Notes: generated by a model not told the origin, from the sequence alone. Counted from the first letter of the stretch, positions 45,114 through 55,009 are shown. The stretch is DNA of 64,000 nt from Perlucidibaca wandonensis (GCF_042677145.1 NZ_JBHTIT010000001.1:2046001-2110000); one strand, 5' to 3'. Numbers and translations are program-made.

Positions 45114-45949
45114 GCGAAATAGATCAGTATGCGGTCATTGGCCACCCCATTGAGCACAGCAAATCGCCGCGCATTCATGCCGCCTTTGCCAAGGCGACTA
45201 GTCAACGCATGAGTTATGAGGCGCTATTAGCACCGCTAGATGGCCTTGAGAAAACCTGGGTTGAGCTGCGCGCGCGCGGCGGCCGTGGCGCCAATATCAC
45301 CGTGCCATTTAAGCAAGAAGCCTTGGCGCTGTGTGACCAATTAAGCGAGCGTGCGCAACAGGCCGGCGCGGTAAATACTCTAAGCGTAATGTCCGATGGG
45401 CAAGTGCGCGGCGATAATACCGACGGCGCTGGCCTTGTTCGCGATATAGCAGAAAATGCTGGCTGGTCGCTGGCAGGGCAACGTGTATTACTGCTTGGCG
45501 CTGGCGGTGCCGCGGCCGGTGTGGTCGGGCCTTTGTTGGCCGCTGGCGTGGCGCATTTGTGCATTGCCAACCGAACCTTGGCAAAAGCTGATCGGCTGGC
45601 CTTGGCTTTTGCTGGCCTTGGCTCAATGAGCACTGTGGCCAACTCTGAGCTAGAGCGAGCCAATGATAGCGTCAGCTATGACGTCATTATTAATGCCACC
45701 AGTGCCAGCTTGCAGGGCAAAACTATCGCGCTGCATGACAGCTGGTATCGAGCATCTAGCGCGGTTTATGACATGATGTACGGCTTCGACACGGTTTTTT
45801 TAGCGTGGGCGCGCGAGCAAAACATTAGTCGTCGTCGTGATGGCTTGGGCATGTTAGTTGAGCAGGCGGCCGAAGCATTTTACCTATGGCGCGGCGTGCG
45901 CCCAGAAACACAATCATTGCTTGCTAGCCTTCGCGCTGAGCTTAGCTAA
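45110..45949 (+). CDS. aroE: Shikimate dehydrogenase
   Basis: NADPH-dependent fourth step of the shikimate pathway. It has 279 residues; the ATG overlaps the hemF stop as ATGA. The substrate-binding VIGHPIEHSKSPRIHAAF and NITVPFKQEA with its catalytic Lys, and the dinucleotide motif GAGGAAAGVVGPL, identify it. Confidence 0.98.
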   Translation: MSEIDQYAVIGHPIEHSKSPRIHAAFAKATSQRMSYEALLAPLDGLEKTWVELRARGGRGANITVPFKQEALALCDQLSERAQQAGAVNTLSVMSDGQVRGDNTDGAGLVRDIAENAGWSLAGQRVLLLGAGGAAAGVVGPLLAAGVAHLCIANRTLAKADRLALAFAGLGSMSTVANSELERANDSVSYDVIINATSASLQGKTIALHDSWYRASSAVYDMMYGFDTVFLAWAREQNISRRRDGLGMLVEQAAEAFYLWRGVRPETQSLLASLRAELS

Positions 45950-45971
45950 ATATAAAAAAGAGGACGTTGGA

Positions 45972-46682
45972 ATGAAATTGCGTGTGCTATGTGTCGTTGC
46001 TTTACTGCCATTAACACTACCGGCTTATGCCGAAGAAGTTGTCGATAAAGGTTGGACTGGCCGTGCAGACTTAGGCTATTTCTCCCAATCTGGTAGCGAC
46101 GGCGGCAAAGAAAGTTTGACGGCAAAAGCAGAGGCCAAAAGGACGTGGGGCTATTACACACTTGAAAACCAAGCACAGGCGGTCAGCTCTTCCGACGATA
46201 AAGCGAATTCTGGTACCGAGCGCTATCTCATTAGCAGCAAGCAGAGCTTCAAGCTTGATAAGAGCGACTATGTGTTCTTAAAAGAGCAATGGGAAAAAGA
46301 CAGCACCAGTGACTTCCGCTACCAAATGAACTTTACCGGCGGCTATGGCCGTGAGCTCATCAAAAATGATGAGCATACGCTGGTCGGCGAGTTGGGCGTT
46401 GGTGTGCGTTATAGCAAGCGCCGTGTTGGTGACTCTGAGACATCGCCGGTGGGCACGGGTGCGTTGGACTATAAATATGTCATCAGCAAAACCGTGAACT
46501 TTCATCAGCGCCTCGGTGTTGAAGGCGGCACGGAGAGCATCATTGCGCGCTCCCTAACTGAGCTGCGTGTGCAGTTGCGCGATGAGTTGGGCTTGGCTAT
46601 TGGCTATGATGTTAAACGCGAGTTTAGCGACAATAATCAACGCTTGTCGTTGACCACGGTGAGCTTGAGTTACGGCTTTTAA
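45972..46682 (+). CDS. DUF481-family outer-membrane protein
   Basis: 236 residues from the ATG at 45972 with signal peptide MKLRVLCVVALLPLTLPAYA; the longer frame would overlap aroE. The mature protein is a run of amphipathic beta strands (GWTGRADLGYFSQSGSDGGKES and so on) ending LSLTTVSLSYGF with a terminal Phe, the outer-membrane barrel signature. DUF481/YdiY relatives are salt- or stress-induced; the function is unknown. An odd insertion between aroE and prlC. Confidence 0.85.
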   Translation: MKLRVLCVVALLPLTLPAYAEEVVDKGWTGRADLGYFSQSGSDGGKESLTAKAEAKRTWGYYTLENQAQAVSSSDDKANSGTERYLISSKQSFKLDKSDYVFLKEQWEKDSTSDFRYQMNFTGGYGRELIKNDEHTLVGELGVGVRYSKRRVGDSETSPVGTGALDYKYVISKTVNFHQRLGVEGGTESIIARSLTELRVQLRDELGLAIGYDVKREFSDNNQRLSLTTVSLSYGF

Positions 46683-46766
46683 GAGCTTATCGCTATATGT
46701 GCATGCGCCTCTTTTATGAGCGCGCAAGCAGCCACGATCTACTAATTTCTGTATCTGAGAGTGTCT

Positions 46767-48797
46767 ATGAATGTGTTGCTAACGCCACCGGCCATCCCTG
46801 AGTTTGCCAGTCTTCGCCCTGAAGATGTGCCGCCGGCAATCGACACGCTGCTCGCCGAAAGTCGCGCGCAAGTCGAGGCGCTAGCAGAGCAAAAATCACC
46901 GACCTGGGCCAGCTTAGCGGCGCCATTGGAAGCGATTGATGACCGACTAAATTCGGCATGGTCGCCAGTGTCGCAGCTCAATGCCGTGGTCAACAGCGAG
47001 GCGTGGCGAGAGGCCTACAATAGCTGTCTGCCCAAGCTTTCGGCTTACGGCACTGAAATGGGACAAAACGAGAGCTTATTTCAGGCCTGGCAAGCACTAC
47101 ATGACAGTAGCGAATTTGCTCAACTCAACGCGGCTCAACAGCAGGCTGTACGTAATAATTTGCGTGATTTCCGCCTCAGCGGTATCGGCTTGCCGGTAGC
47201 AGAAAAGCAGCGTTACGCCGAGATCAGCGAGCGTTTATCACAGCTGCAATCGACCTTTGCCGATCATGTTCTAGATGCCACGCAGGCGTGGTCATTAAAC
47301 CTAAATGACGCCTCGCGCCTCAGCGGCATCCCTGAAAGCGGCTTGGCGCTGATGGCCTCATTAGCTGAAAGCCATGACGGCGCAGCGTATCGCCTCACCT
47401 TGGACATGCCGGTGTACATCAGCGTGATGACCTTCGCCGATGATCGCGACTTGCGCGAGATGCTCTACACCGCCTATGCCACGCGCGCATCAGAGCAAGG
47501 CCCGAATGCCGGCGAGTTCGACAACGGGCCATTGATTGCTGAGATCTTGGCGCTACGCCACGAGCAGGCCCAGCTATTGGGCTATGAGCATTACGCCGCG
47601 CTTTCTTTGGCGCCAAAAATGGCCGATAGCGTTGAGCAGGTCGAGGCGTTTTTACACGACTTGGCGGTGAAAGCTCGCCCCGGTGCTGAGCGTGATTTCG
47701 ATGAGTTAAAAGCGTTTGCCGCACGCGAATGCGCAATCGAGGCGCTTCAGCCTTGGGATATGACATACGCCAGCGAGCGCCTGAAGCAGCAGCGCTACGC
47801 CTTATCGCAAGAAGAATTAAAGCCCTACTTTCCCGCTCCGCGCGTAATTAACGGCCTGTTTGCCGTGGCGAAAAAGCTCTTCGGCTTCGATGTCGTGCCC
47901 GCGCCCGAGCTAGAAACCTATCATCCCGATGTGCTGGCCTATGCCATCCAAGAGCAGGGCGAGACGCGAGCCTGGTTTTATCTCGACCTTTACGCTCGCG
48001 CCAACAAACGTGGCGGCGCCTGGATGGCCGATGCTCGTGTGCGCCGCCGCTTGCCGAATGGCGAGTTGCAAAAGCCCATCGCGTTTTTGACTGGCAACTT
48101 CAGCCCACCCGTTGGCGATCGCCCTGCATTACTGACCCATAACGAAGTCACCACGCTGTTTCATGAGTTTGGCCACGGCATTCATCACATGCTCACCGAG
48201 GTGGAGGTTGCCAGCGTGTCGGGCATCAATGGTGTGGCTTGGGATGCAGTCGAGCTGCCGAGCCAGTTCATGGAAAACTGGTGCTGGACGCCGGAAGGCA
48301 TTGCGCTGATGTCGGCGCATGTCGATACCGGTGAGCCCTTGCCTGCAGCTATGCTTGAGCGTTTATTAGCGGCGAGAAACTTTCAGTCCGGCATCATGAC
48401 ACTGCGCCAATTAGAGTTTTCGCTATTTGACTTAGCCATTCATCGTAGAGCAGGCGTCGACTTTGCCGAGCTATTAAACGTGCTTGATGAAGTTCGCAAA
48501 ACCACTAGCCTAATGGCGCCGCCTGCGTGGAATCGCTTTGCTTGTAGCTTCAGTCATATTTTCGCTGGCGGTTATGCGGCGGGCTATTACAGCTATAAAT
48601 GGGCCGAGGTTTTGTCGGCAGATGCTTTCTCGGCGTTTGAGGCCGAAGGCGTGTTTAACGCCGAAACAGGCGCGCGCTTCCGCCAGGCCATTTTGGCGCA
48701 GGGTGGTAGCAAACCAGCGGCTGAGTTATTTCAGCAGTTTATGGGGCGCGAACCGTCTGCCGATGCCTTGCTGCGACACACAGGTCTGGCGGCATGA
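46767..48797 (+). CDS. prlC: Oligopeptidase A (M3 metallopeptidase)
   Basis: Cytoplasmic zinc oligopeptidase that degrades signal peptides and short peptides. It has 676 residues. The zinc motif is LFHEFGHGIHHML, a clear HExxH. The N-terminus MNVLLTPPAIPEFASLRPEDVPPAID is typical. It starts at an ATG; a GTG two codons earlier is in frame. It overlaps yheV by 4 bp. Confidence 0.96.
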   Translation: MNVLLTPPAIPEFASLRPEDVPPAIDTLLAESRAQVEALAEQKSPTWASLAAPLEAIDDRLNSAWSPVSQLNAVVNSEAWREAYNSCLPKLSAYGTEMGQNESLFQAWQALHDSSEFAQLNAAQQQAVRNNLRDFRLSGIGLPVAEKQRYAEISERLSQLQSTFADHVLDATQAWSLNLNDASRLSGIPESGLALMASLAESHDGAAYRLTLDMPVYISVMTFADDRDLREMLYTAYATRASEQGPNAGEFDNGPLIAEILALRHEQAQLLGYEHYAALSLAPKMADSVEQVEAFLHDLAVKARPGAERDFDELKAFAARECAIEALQPWDMTYASERLKQQRYALSQEELKPYFPAPRVINGLFAVAKKLFGFDVVPAPELETYHPDVLAYAIQEQGETRAWFYLDLYARANKRGGAWMADARVRRRLPNGELQKPIAFLTGNFSPPVGDRPALLTHNEVTTLFHEFGHGIHHMLTEVEVASVSGINGVAWDAVELPSQFMENWCWTPEGIALMSAHVDTGEPLPAAMLERLLAARNFQSGIMTLRQLEFSLFDLAIHRRAGVDFAELLNVLDEVRKTTSLMAPPAWNRFACSFSHIFAGGYAAGYYSYKWAEVLSADAFSAFEAEGVFNAETGARFRQAILAQGGSKPAAELFQQFMGREPSADALLRHTGLAA

Positions 48798-49000
48798 GTG
48801 TGCTCAGGCGCTTCATTGCCGGGGCGAAATGCCCCGGCTGTGGCTTGGAAGATAAGCTGCAGCTATGCACCGAAGATGGCCGCGAATGGGTCGCCTGCGT
48901 ACGCTGCGATTACACCGATGTGCGGCCGACAGAGGTGACCATGAAAGAGCCCGATGAAGAGCACGACAATGAGACTGGAGTCGTACGCTTTAAGCCTTAG
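48794..49000 (+). CDS. yheV: YheV-family zinc-ribbon protein
   Basis: 68 residues with two CxxC pairs, AKCPGCGLED and VACVRCDY, forming a zinc ribbon, and an acidic C-terminus ending GVVRFKP. The family often follows prlC, as here (ATGA overlap). The role is unknown. Its stop overlaps the convergent znuB stop. Confidence 0.88.
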   Translation: MSVLRRFIAGAKCPGCGLEDKLQLCTEDGREWVACVRCDYTDVRPTEVTMKEPDEEHDNETGVVRFKP

Positions 49001-49812
49001 CGGGCAGATGTAGCGCCAAGCTGGCGCCGCTGCCAGCGGTGCAGCAGCCAGCTCATCAGCAAGAAGCTCAGCGCAAATAGCACCACGAGCGCTGCAATCG
49101 GCAGATGCAGCGGCTGGCCGACCAACACTGCTGCGCTCATACACACCACCGCGATGATGCTAGCCCGCCGTGCCATCTGCGCTGGACTGCGTGCCAAATA
49201 GCGTGCGGCGGCGGCGGGAATAACCATCAAGGCACTGATCAACAACACACCCATAACTTTTGCGCCGGCAGCGACTACGGCCGCTAGCAGTAGCAATAAT
49301 AATGGGCGTAACCAATGCACTGGCCAGCCATCGACTGCCGCGGTTTCTTCATGAATGGCGGCGGCGACCAAGCCTGTCCAGTGCCGCCATAACAGCAGCG
49401 CCACGACAACTAAACCAAGGCACATCCAGATAATATTGCTGCTACTTAAGCTCAGCAAATTACCAAATAGGTAATCCTCAAGCGCGTGCCCTCCATGCTC
49501 GTCATGGCTGGAGGTCATCAGCAGCGCCAAGCTCATGCCGGCATAGGCCATGATAGTCAACCAAGTATCAATGCCATGCTCGCTGTCGCGCATCAGACGG
49601 CTCAATAGCAGCGCCGCGCCCATGCACACGGCGGCGACCATGGTGCCCATGGGTAAGTCAAACATTAGCGCCAAGGCCACACCAAAGAGCGATGCATGAG
49701 CGAGACTGTCGCCAAAATAGGCCATGCGCCGCCATAGCAGCAGGCTGCCTAATGGCCCGGCAACTAGCGCGGTGAGCACGCCACCAAGCAGCGGGTAAAT
49801 AATATCAGTCAT
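48997..49812 (-). CDS. znuB: Zinc ABC transporter permease ZnuB
   Basis: Inner-membrane permease for Zn uptake, 271 residues from the ATG at 49812 (MTDIIYPLLGGVLTALVAGPLGSLLLWRRMAYFGDSLAHASLFG). The metal-ABC permease motif with the conserved MAYFGDSLAHA is present, with about eight helices. It overlaps znuC by 8 bp. Confidence 0.95.
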   Translation of the reverse strand: MTDIIYPLLGGVLTALVAGPLGSLLLWRRMAYFGDSLAHASLFGVALALMFDLPMGTMVAAVCMGAALLLSRLMRDSEHGIDTWLTIMAYAGMSLALLMTSSHDEHGGHALEDYLFGNLLSLSSSNIIWMCLGLVVVALLLWRHWTGLVAAAIHEETAAVDGWPVHWLRPLLLLLLAAVVAAGAKVMGVLLISALMVIPAAAARYLARSPAQMARRASIIAVVCMSAAVLVGQPLHLPIAALVVLFALSFLLMSWLLHRWQRRQLGATSAR

Positions 49813-50662
49813 GTTTACATCCGGCGTCGCAGTCGGTGGCATCGCCTTGTAGGCTGTGATGATGATCGTGGTGGTGCGTATAAATGGCTAAATCGCGGCC
49901 GCCGCTAGCGCCAAATAAGCGCTGATACTCGGGATGCTTGCTCACCGCTTCCGGATGCCCCGTGCAGCAGACATGGCGATTTAGGCAGACTACCTGGTCG
50001 GTCGCCGCCATCACCACGTGTAAGTCGTGCGAGACCATGAGCACGCCGCAACCATGACGATCACGAAGCTTGCGAATTAGCGCATAAAGCTCATTTTGAC
50101 CGGCAAGATCAACGCCTTGTACTGGCTCATCGAGCACTAATAAGTCTGGTTTGCGCAGCAGAGCGCGAGCTAGAAGCACGCGTTGCTGCTCGCCGCCAGA
50201 GAGTGTTAATGCAGCATGAGAGAGTAAATGCTCGGCACCAACTTCGCGTAATGCAGATAAAATTTCCGATTGCGAATATTGCTGCCTTGGCGCAGGCCAT
50301 CGCAACCATGAAAAGCGCGACGGCTGCCCACTAGGCCCTGGCAGTGCTAAAAAATCGGCCACAGTTAAGGGCAAGTACGGGTTTAGCGGGAAGCGCTGCG
50401 GCACATAGCCGATACGCAAATTAGGCGCTAACCAACGTTGGCCTGAGCTGGCGGGCATCAAGCCCAGTGCGATACGTATCAAGCAAGTTTTGCCGGCACC
50501 ATTTGGGCCAATAATCGTGGTGATTTGACCGCGCTGCAACGATAGATCAACACCCTCAAGCACGCTGCGGCCATCGATATGCCAGCTGATATTGCTGAGC
50601 TTGAGCAAAGGCTCGGCCAATGGCCGCAGACTACTAATATTCAAGGCCATATCAGCGCTCAT
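49805..50662 (-). CDS. znuC: Zinc ABC transporter ATP-binding protein ZnuC
   Basis: ATPase of the zinc importer, 285 residues. Walker A GPNGAGKTCLIRI, ABC signature LSGGEQQRVLLARALL and Walker B LLVLDEP are present. The C-terminus is unusual: YTHHHDHHH followed by a CDAGC and KHD ending, a metal-binding tail that may sense or buffer zinc. The start is taken at ATG 50662, overlapping the zur stop; ATG 50650 is an alternative. The binding protein gene znuA is not in the window. Confidence 0.93.
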   Translation of the reverse strand: MSADMALNISSLRPLAEPLLKLSNISWHIDGRSVLEGVDLSLQRGQITTIIGPNGAGKTCLIRIALGLMPASSGQRWLAPNLRIGYVPQRFPLNPYLPLTVADFLALPGPSGQPSRFSWLRWPAPRQQYSQSEILSALREVGAEHLLSHAALTLSGGEQQRVLLARALLRKPDLLVLDEPVQGVDLAGQNELYALIRKLRDRHGCGVLMVSHDLHVVMAATDQVVCLNRHVCCTGHPEAVSKHPEYQRLFGASGGRDLAIYTHHHDHHHSLQGDATDCDAGCKHD

Positions 50663-51242
50663 CAATGCAGGCTTGGCAGGTGCCCATTAGTTCCAACGCG
50701 CCATGCGTTACTGTGAAGCCCGCCGCTTTCGTTGCGGCATCAATGGCAGTGGTAATGCCCTTAACTTCCGCCAATTCCTCGGCGGTGCCGCACTGCTGGC
50801 AAATCAAAAAGTAGCCGCCATGTGCGTGCTCTGGGTGCGCGCAGCCCAAAAATGCATTGAGGCTAGTGATGCGATGCACTAAGCCCTGTTGCAGCAAAAA
50901 ATCCAGTGCGCGATAAATTGTTGGAGGTGCCGGTTTATGACCTTCTTGCGCGAGCTGATCTAGCAGTTCATAAGCACCTAGCGGCTTATGGCTAGCCCAC
51001 ACCAGCTCCAAAACGCGTTTACGCAAAGGCGTTAGGCGCGCGCCAGCTTCCGAGCATAGGCGCTCGGCCGACGCCAAAGCGCTATCAACACAGTGCGAAT
51101 GATCATGCGCAAGTGTGGGGCTAAGTCGCTGAGACTTGATCCGCTTCGGCTCTCGCAACGTAGACTCTCGCTTTGAGGTGCTAGGCTTTAACGAGGGCGA
51201 CGTGCTGTCCTGTGCAGAAAGTGGACGAAAAGCGGCGGGCAT
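50652..51242 (-). CDS. zur: Zinc uptake regulator Zur (Fur family)
   Basis: 196 residues. The winged-helix part has LTPLRKRVLELVWASHKPLGAYELLDQL and APPTIYRALDFLLQQGLVHRI. Metal sites include HPEHAHGGYFLICQQCGTAEEL with a CxxC, plus a final CQAC. The N-terminus is extended by about 45 residues, Ser/Arg/Lys-rich and ending in HDHSHC, unlike E. coli Zur; an internal TTG could give a shorter form. It is co-directional with znuC-znuB and divergent from polA. Confidence 0.93.
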   Translation of the reverse strand: MPAAFRPLSAQDSTSPSLKPSTSKRESTLREPKRIKSQRLSPTLAHDHSHCVDSALASAERLCSEAGARLTPLRKRVLELVWASHKPLGAYELLDQLAQEGHKPAPPTIYRALDFLLQQGLVHRITSLNAFLGCAHPEHAHGGYFLICQQCGTAEELAEVKGITTAIDAATKAAGFTVTHGALELMGTCQACIDER

Positions 51243-51274
51243 AGCGCATTAGCCTGAAATGAAGTGACGCAACA

Positions 51275-51288
51275 GTGTAACATAACGC
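51275..51288. promoter_or_regulatory. Possible Zur box between zur and polA
   Basis: GTGTAACATAACGC in the 70-bp gap resembles the imperfect AT-rich palindromes bound by Zur (GTTAT/ATAAC arms). The match is partial; offered only because of its place upstream of zur. Confidence 0.25.
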
Positions 51289-51312
51289 CACGATTTCGAA
51301 GCGAGCCACGTC

Positions 51313-54114
51313 ATGAGTACACGCCCACCTCTAGTTCTAGTCGATGGCTCGTCATATCTCTATCGCGCCTATCACGCGATGCCGCCACTGACTACGCGCA
51401 CAGGCCAAGCCACAGGCGCGATTAAGGGTGTTGTTAACATGCTAAAAAGCCTGGTTAAACAGGTCGGTCCTACGCATGTGGTCGTGGTTTTCGACGCGCC
51501 CGGCAAGACATTTCGCGATGATATTTACCCCGAGTACAAAGCTCACCGCCCACCCATGCCCGATGATATGCGCACGCAAATTGCGCCGTTGCACGCCATG
51601 GTGCGGGCGCTGGGTCTGCCACTGCTGTGCACTCCCGGCGTTGAAGCAGACGACGTCATCGGCACCTTGGCACACACCGCCGCCAACGCCGGATGGCCGG
51701 TGCTAGTTTCCACCGGCGATAAAGATCTGGCGCAGCTGGTTAATAAAGACATCACGTTGGTGAACACCATGACCAGCGTTGTGCTCGATGAGGCCGGTGT
51801 TTTCGGCAAATTTGGCGTGCGCCCCGACCAAATCATCGATTATTTAATGCTGATGGGCGATAGCTCTGACGGCATTCCTGGCGTGCCTAGCGTGGGGCCA
51901 AAGACAGCGGTGAAATGGCTAACAGCCTATGACGCGCTGGAAAATATCGTTGCCCATGCCGATGAAATTAAAGGAAAAGTTGGCGAGAAGCTGCGCGACT
52001 TCATTCCGCAGCTGGGCATGACGCGCGAGCTAGTGACTATTAAATGCGATGTTGAGCTTGATGAAAGTCTGGAAGATTTCGCGCTCAAGCCCAGCGATGA
52101 AGCGCTGCTATTAGCGCTCTATGATGAGCTGGAGTTTCGTAGCTGGGCCAATGAGTTACGCGCCGATGGCCATGTGCCGAACTCGCGTGGCGCTAGCGAA
52201 TGGGCCACGCCACCACAATCAACTTCAAGCACTGCAAATGTCGTAGCGACCAAGAGTGCTTACGGGCCCACAGGCACAGACACTCGATTCCCCGCTCCCG
52301 AAAGCGATGCTAAAACAATCACGCACATCGTCGACACTAGTGATCAGCTCAGCGAGCTAATTGCCAAACTCATCGCCGCTAAGCGCTTTGCCATCGACAC
52401 CGAAACCACTAGCCTAAACTACATCGAAGCTGAATTAGTCGGCCTGTCGGTTGCCATTGAGCCAGGGGAAGCTTGGTATGTTCCCGTTGGTCACGATGTC
52501 AGCGTTGAGCCTAAGCAGCTGCCAAAAGCCGATGTATTGGCCGCCTTTAAGCCGCTGCTAGAGTCTGAGCAGATCGCCAAAATCTTGCAGCACGCAAAAT
52601 ATGATATGCATATTTTCGCCAACGAAGGCCTCGCTTTGCATGGAGTGAGCTGCGACACCATGCTCGCCTCTTACGTGCTCGATGCCACCGCGACTAGGCA
52701 CAATCTCGAAGCTTTGGGCGAATATTATCTTGGCCGTAAAGGCATCAGCTTTAGCGATATCGCTGGCAAAGGTGCTAAGGCAGTAACGTTTGAGCGCATC
52801 AGTATTGAGCAGGCCGCACCCTATGCCGGCGAAGATGCCGACTACACCTTGCAGTTAGCTAATCTATTAGAGGCAGAGCTTGCGAAAACGCCGGCATTAC
52901 TCTCGCTACTCACTGATTTAGAACTACCTGTGCAGCGCGTGCTTCAGCGCATGGAGTATCACGGCACGTTGATTGATCCAGAAGTGTTACGCGTGCAAAC
53001 GCTGTCGCTGACCTCGCGCTTGCATTGGTTAGAAACCCAAGTCTATGAGCTTGCAGGCGAAGAGTTTAATTTGAGTTCGCCTAAGCAATTGGGAGTAATT
53101 TTGTTTGAAAAGCTGGGCATTCCCGGCGGCAAAAAAACCGCGAGTGGCCAGTACTCCACGGCCGAAGATGTGCTCGAGCAGCTAAGTCACCCGCTGCCTA
53201 AGCTGTTGCTTGAGCATCGCAGCTTGTCGAAATTACGCTCGACCTATACCGACAAATTGCCCGAGATGGTGCAAGCTAAAACTGGCCGTGTGCACACCTC
53301 ATATCATCAGGCCGTAGCTGCTACAGGGCGTTTATCGTCTAGCGATCCCAACCTGCAAAATATTCCGATTCGCACTGAAGAAGGCCGTCGTATACGGCAA
53401 GCGTTTGTTGCTCCAGCGGGTTGCGTGATCATGGCGGCCGACTATTCGCAAATCGAGCTGCGCATCATGGCGCATTTGTCGCACGACGAAGGCTTGCTTA
53501 AAGCCTTCCGCGATGGCCTCGATGTTCACCGTGCCACAGCCGCCGAAGTGTTGGGTATCACGCCGAGTGAGGTCACTAGCGATCAGCGCCGAGCTGCGAA
53601 AGCCGTGAATTTCGGGTTAATTTACGGCATGTCGGCGTTTGGTCTAGCTAAGCAGCTGGATATTTCCCGCAGTGAGGCCGCCGACTATATTTCGCGCTAT
53701 TTCTCGCGCTACCCCGGCGTGCAGGATTATATGGAGCGCACGCGAGCGCAGGCGCATGAGCAGGGCTATGTGGAGACGCTATTTGGTCGTCGCTTAATGC
53801 TGCGTGATATCCGCTCGCCAAAACCGATGCTACGCCAAGCCGCTGAACGTGCGGCGATCAACGCGCCCATGCAAGGCACTGCCGCCGACATCATCAAGCG
53901 CGCCATGTTGCGTGTGCAGTCCGCACTCGATCGTGAAAATCTCAAAGCCGTGATGGTCATGCAGGTGCATGATGAATTGGTCTTGGAAGTGCCTGAGCTT
54001 GAGGTTGTGCGTGTTACTGCGCTACTGAAGGCTGAAATGGCCGCTGCTGCGGAGCTAGCTGTGCCGCTAGATGTGGAAGTGGGTATCGGTAAAAACTGGG
54101 ATGAGGCGCACTAA
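51313..54114 (+). CDS. polA: DNA polymerase I
   Basis: 933 residues, full length. The 5'-3' exonuclease domain (1-290) starts LVLVDGSSYLYRAYHAMPPLT. The proofreading domain (about 330-520) keeps the DxE residues in FAIDTETTSLNYIEAELVGLS, so 3'-5' activity is probable. Polymerase motifs A (DYSQIELRIMAHLS), B (RRAAKAVNFGLIYGMSAFG) and C (MQVHDELVLEV) are intact. A bidirectional terminator follows. Confidence 0.99.
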   Translation: MSTRPPLVLVDGSSYLYRAYHAMPPLTTRTGQATGAIKGVVNMLKSLVKQVGPTHVVVVFDAPGKTFRDDIYPEYKAHRPPMPDDMRTQIAPLHAMVRALGLPLLCTPGVEADDVIGTLAHTAANAGWPVLVSTGDKDLAQLVNKDITLVNTMTSVVLDEAGVFGKFGVRPDQIIDYLMLMGDSSDGIPGVPSVGPKTAVKWLTAYDALENIVAHADEIKGKVGEKLRDFIPQLGMTRELVTIKCDVELDESLEDFALKPSDEALLLALYDELEFRSWANELRADGHVPNSRGASEWATPPQSTSSTANVVATKSAYGPTGTDTRFPAPESDAKTITHIVDTSDQLSELIAKLIAAKRFAIDTETTSLNYIEAELVGLSVAIEPGEAWYVPVGHDVSVEPKQLPKADVLAAFKPLLESEQIAKILQHAKYDMHIFANEGLALHGVSCDTMLASYVLDATATRHNLEALGEYYLGRKGISFSDIAGKGAKAVTFERISIEQAAPYAGEDADYTLQLANLLEAELAKTPALLSLLTDLELPVQRVLQRMEYHGTLIDPEVLRVQTLSLTSRLHWLETQVYELAGEEFNLSSPKQLGVILFEKLGIPGGKKTASGQYSTAEDVLEQLSHPLPKLLLEHRSLSKLRSTYTDKLPEMVQAKTGRVHTSYHQAVAATGRLSSSDPNLQNIPIRTEEGRRIRQAFVAPAGCVIMAADYSQIELRIMAHLSHDEGLLKAFRDGLDVHRATAAEVLGITPSEVTSDQRRAAKAVNFGLIYGMSAFGLAKQLDISRSEAADYISRYFSRYPGVQDYMERTRAQAHEQGYVETLFGRRLMLRDIRSPKPMLRQAAERAAINAPMQGTAADIIKRAMLRVQSALDRENLKAVMVMQVHDELVLEVPELEVVRVTALLKAEMAAAAELAVPLDVEVGIGKNWDEAH

Positions 54115-54127
54115 AAACGCCTCCAAT

Positions 54128-54176
54128 AAAAAGGCCATCAACGCTGGAATCCACATCCAGTGTTGATGGCCTTTTT
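54128..54176. terminator. Bidirectional terminator between polA and engB
   Basis: A long stem formed by AAAAAGGCCATCAACGCTGG (from 54128) and its near-perfect complement (to 54176), with one G-T wobble and T-runs on both strands. It serves the convergent polA and engB genes. Confidence 0.93.
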
Positions 54177-54187
54177 GCTGCTGCGTG

Positions 54188-54850
54188 TTATTTCGCCGAA
54201 GCTGCCTCATCGCTGCTTTCTGCTTGCGAAGGCATGGGCATCTGCAACCATTCGCCAATTTGCAGAGCTGCCTCATCGAGACCGATGCGCGTAGTTGCCG
54301 AAAATAACTGCACGCTACCTTCGTAATTTAGCTCTTTAAGCGATTTACGTACGGCAATCAGTGCCGTAATAGCTGGGCCACGATTAAGCTTATCGGCCTT
54401 AGTCAGCAAAATATGCACGGCTAAATTACGCTGCTTAGCCCAGTCGAGCATGTTGCGATCGAAGCTCGATAGTGGATGGCGCAAGTCCATCAGCAAAATT
54501 AAACCACGCAAGGTGTGACGTTCACGCAGATAATGCGCCAAATGTTTTTGCCACGCCAGCTTCATAGCGATCGGCACTTTGGCATAGCCATAGCCGGGCA
54601 AATCTACTAAACGACGCTCTTCATCGAGAGCGAAAAAGTTAATCAACTGCGTGCGGCCAGGCGTTTTGGAGGCACGAGCCAACTGCTTCTGGCGAGTTAA
54701 GATATTGATTGCAGTGGATTTGCCGGCGTTTGAACGGCCAGCAAAAGCGACTTCATGGCCCATTTCAGGTGGGCATAAAGCAAGCGTCGGTGCGCTGATT
54801 TGAAACTGCGCACGGGACAGCGCAATCAACATGTATTCAGCGTCCGTCAT
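54188..54850 (-). CDS. engB: Ribosome biogenesis GTPase EngB (YihA/YsxC)
   Basis: 220 residues. G1 GRSNAGKST, G3 DLPGYGYAKV and G4 TKADKLNRG are the EngB pattern; family members act in 50S assembly. It is convergent with polA and divergent from the cytochrome genes. Confidence 0.98.
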   Translation of the reverse strand: MTDAEYMLIALSRAQFQISAPTLALCPPEMGHEVAFAGRSNAGKSTAINILTRQKQLARASKTPGRTQLINFFALDEERRLVDLPGYGYAKVPIAMKLAWQKHLAHYLRERHTLRGLILLMDLRHPLSSFDRNMLDWAKQRNLAVHILLTKADKLNRGPAITALIAVRKSLKELNYEGSVQLFSATTRIGLDEAALQIGEWLQMPMPSQAESSDEAASAK

Positions 54851-55009
54851 AGTCTTTGCTCATTTTTAAAGGCTGGTAGTTTATAGGGCTACACCACGTA
54901 TGGTCACTGCGATATACTATTTGACGTAAAAAAGCGTGATCGTTTCGTAGTGTTGTCGCATGATGGGTGATGTTAAAGCTCAATCTCCCTATAATCGATG
55001 GAGCATGTC

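Noticed and set aside
54990..54995. TATAAT before the cytochrome c5 gene as its promoter
   Set aside because: It is only 15 bp before the start codon, with no -35, and would remove the ribosome-binding site from the transcript.
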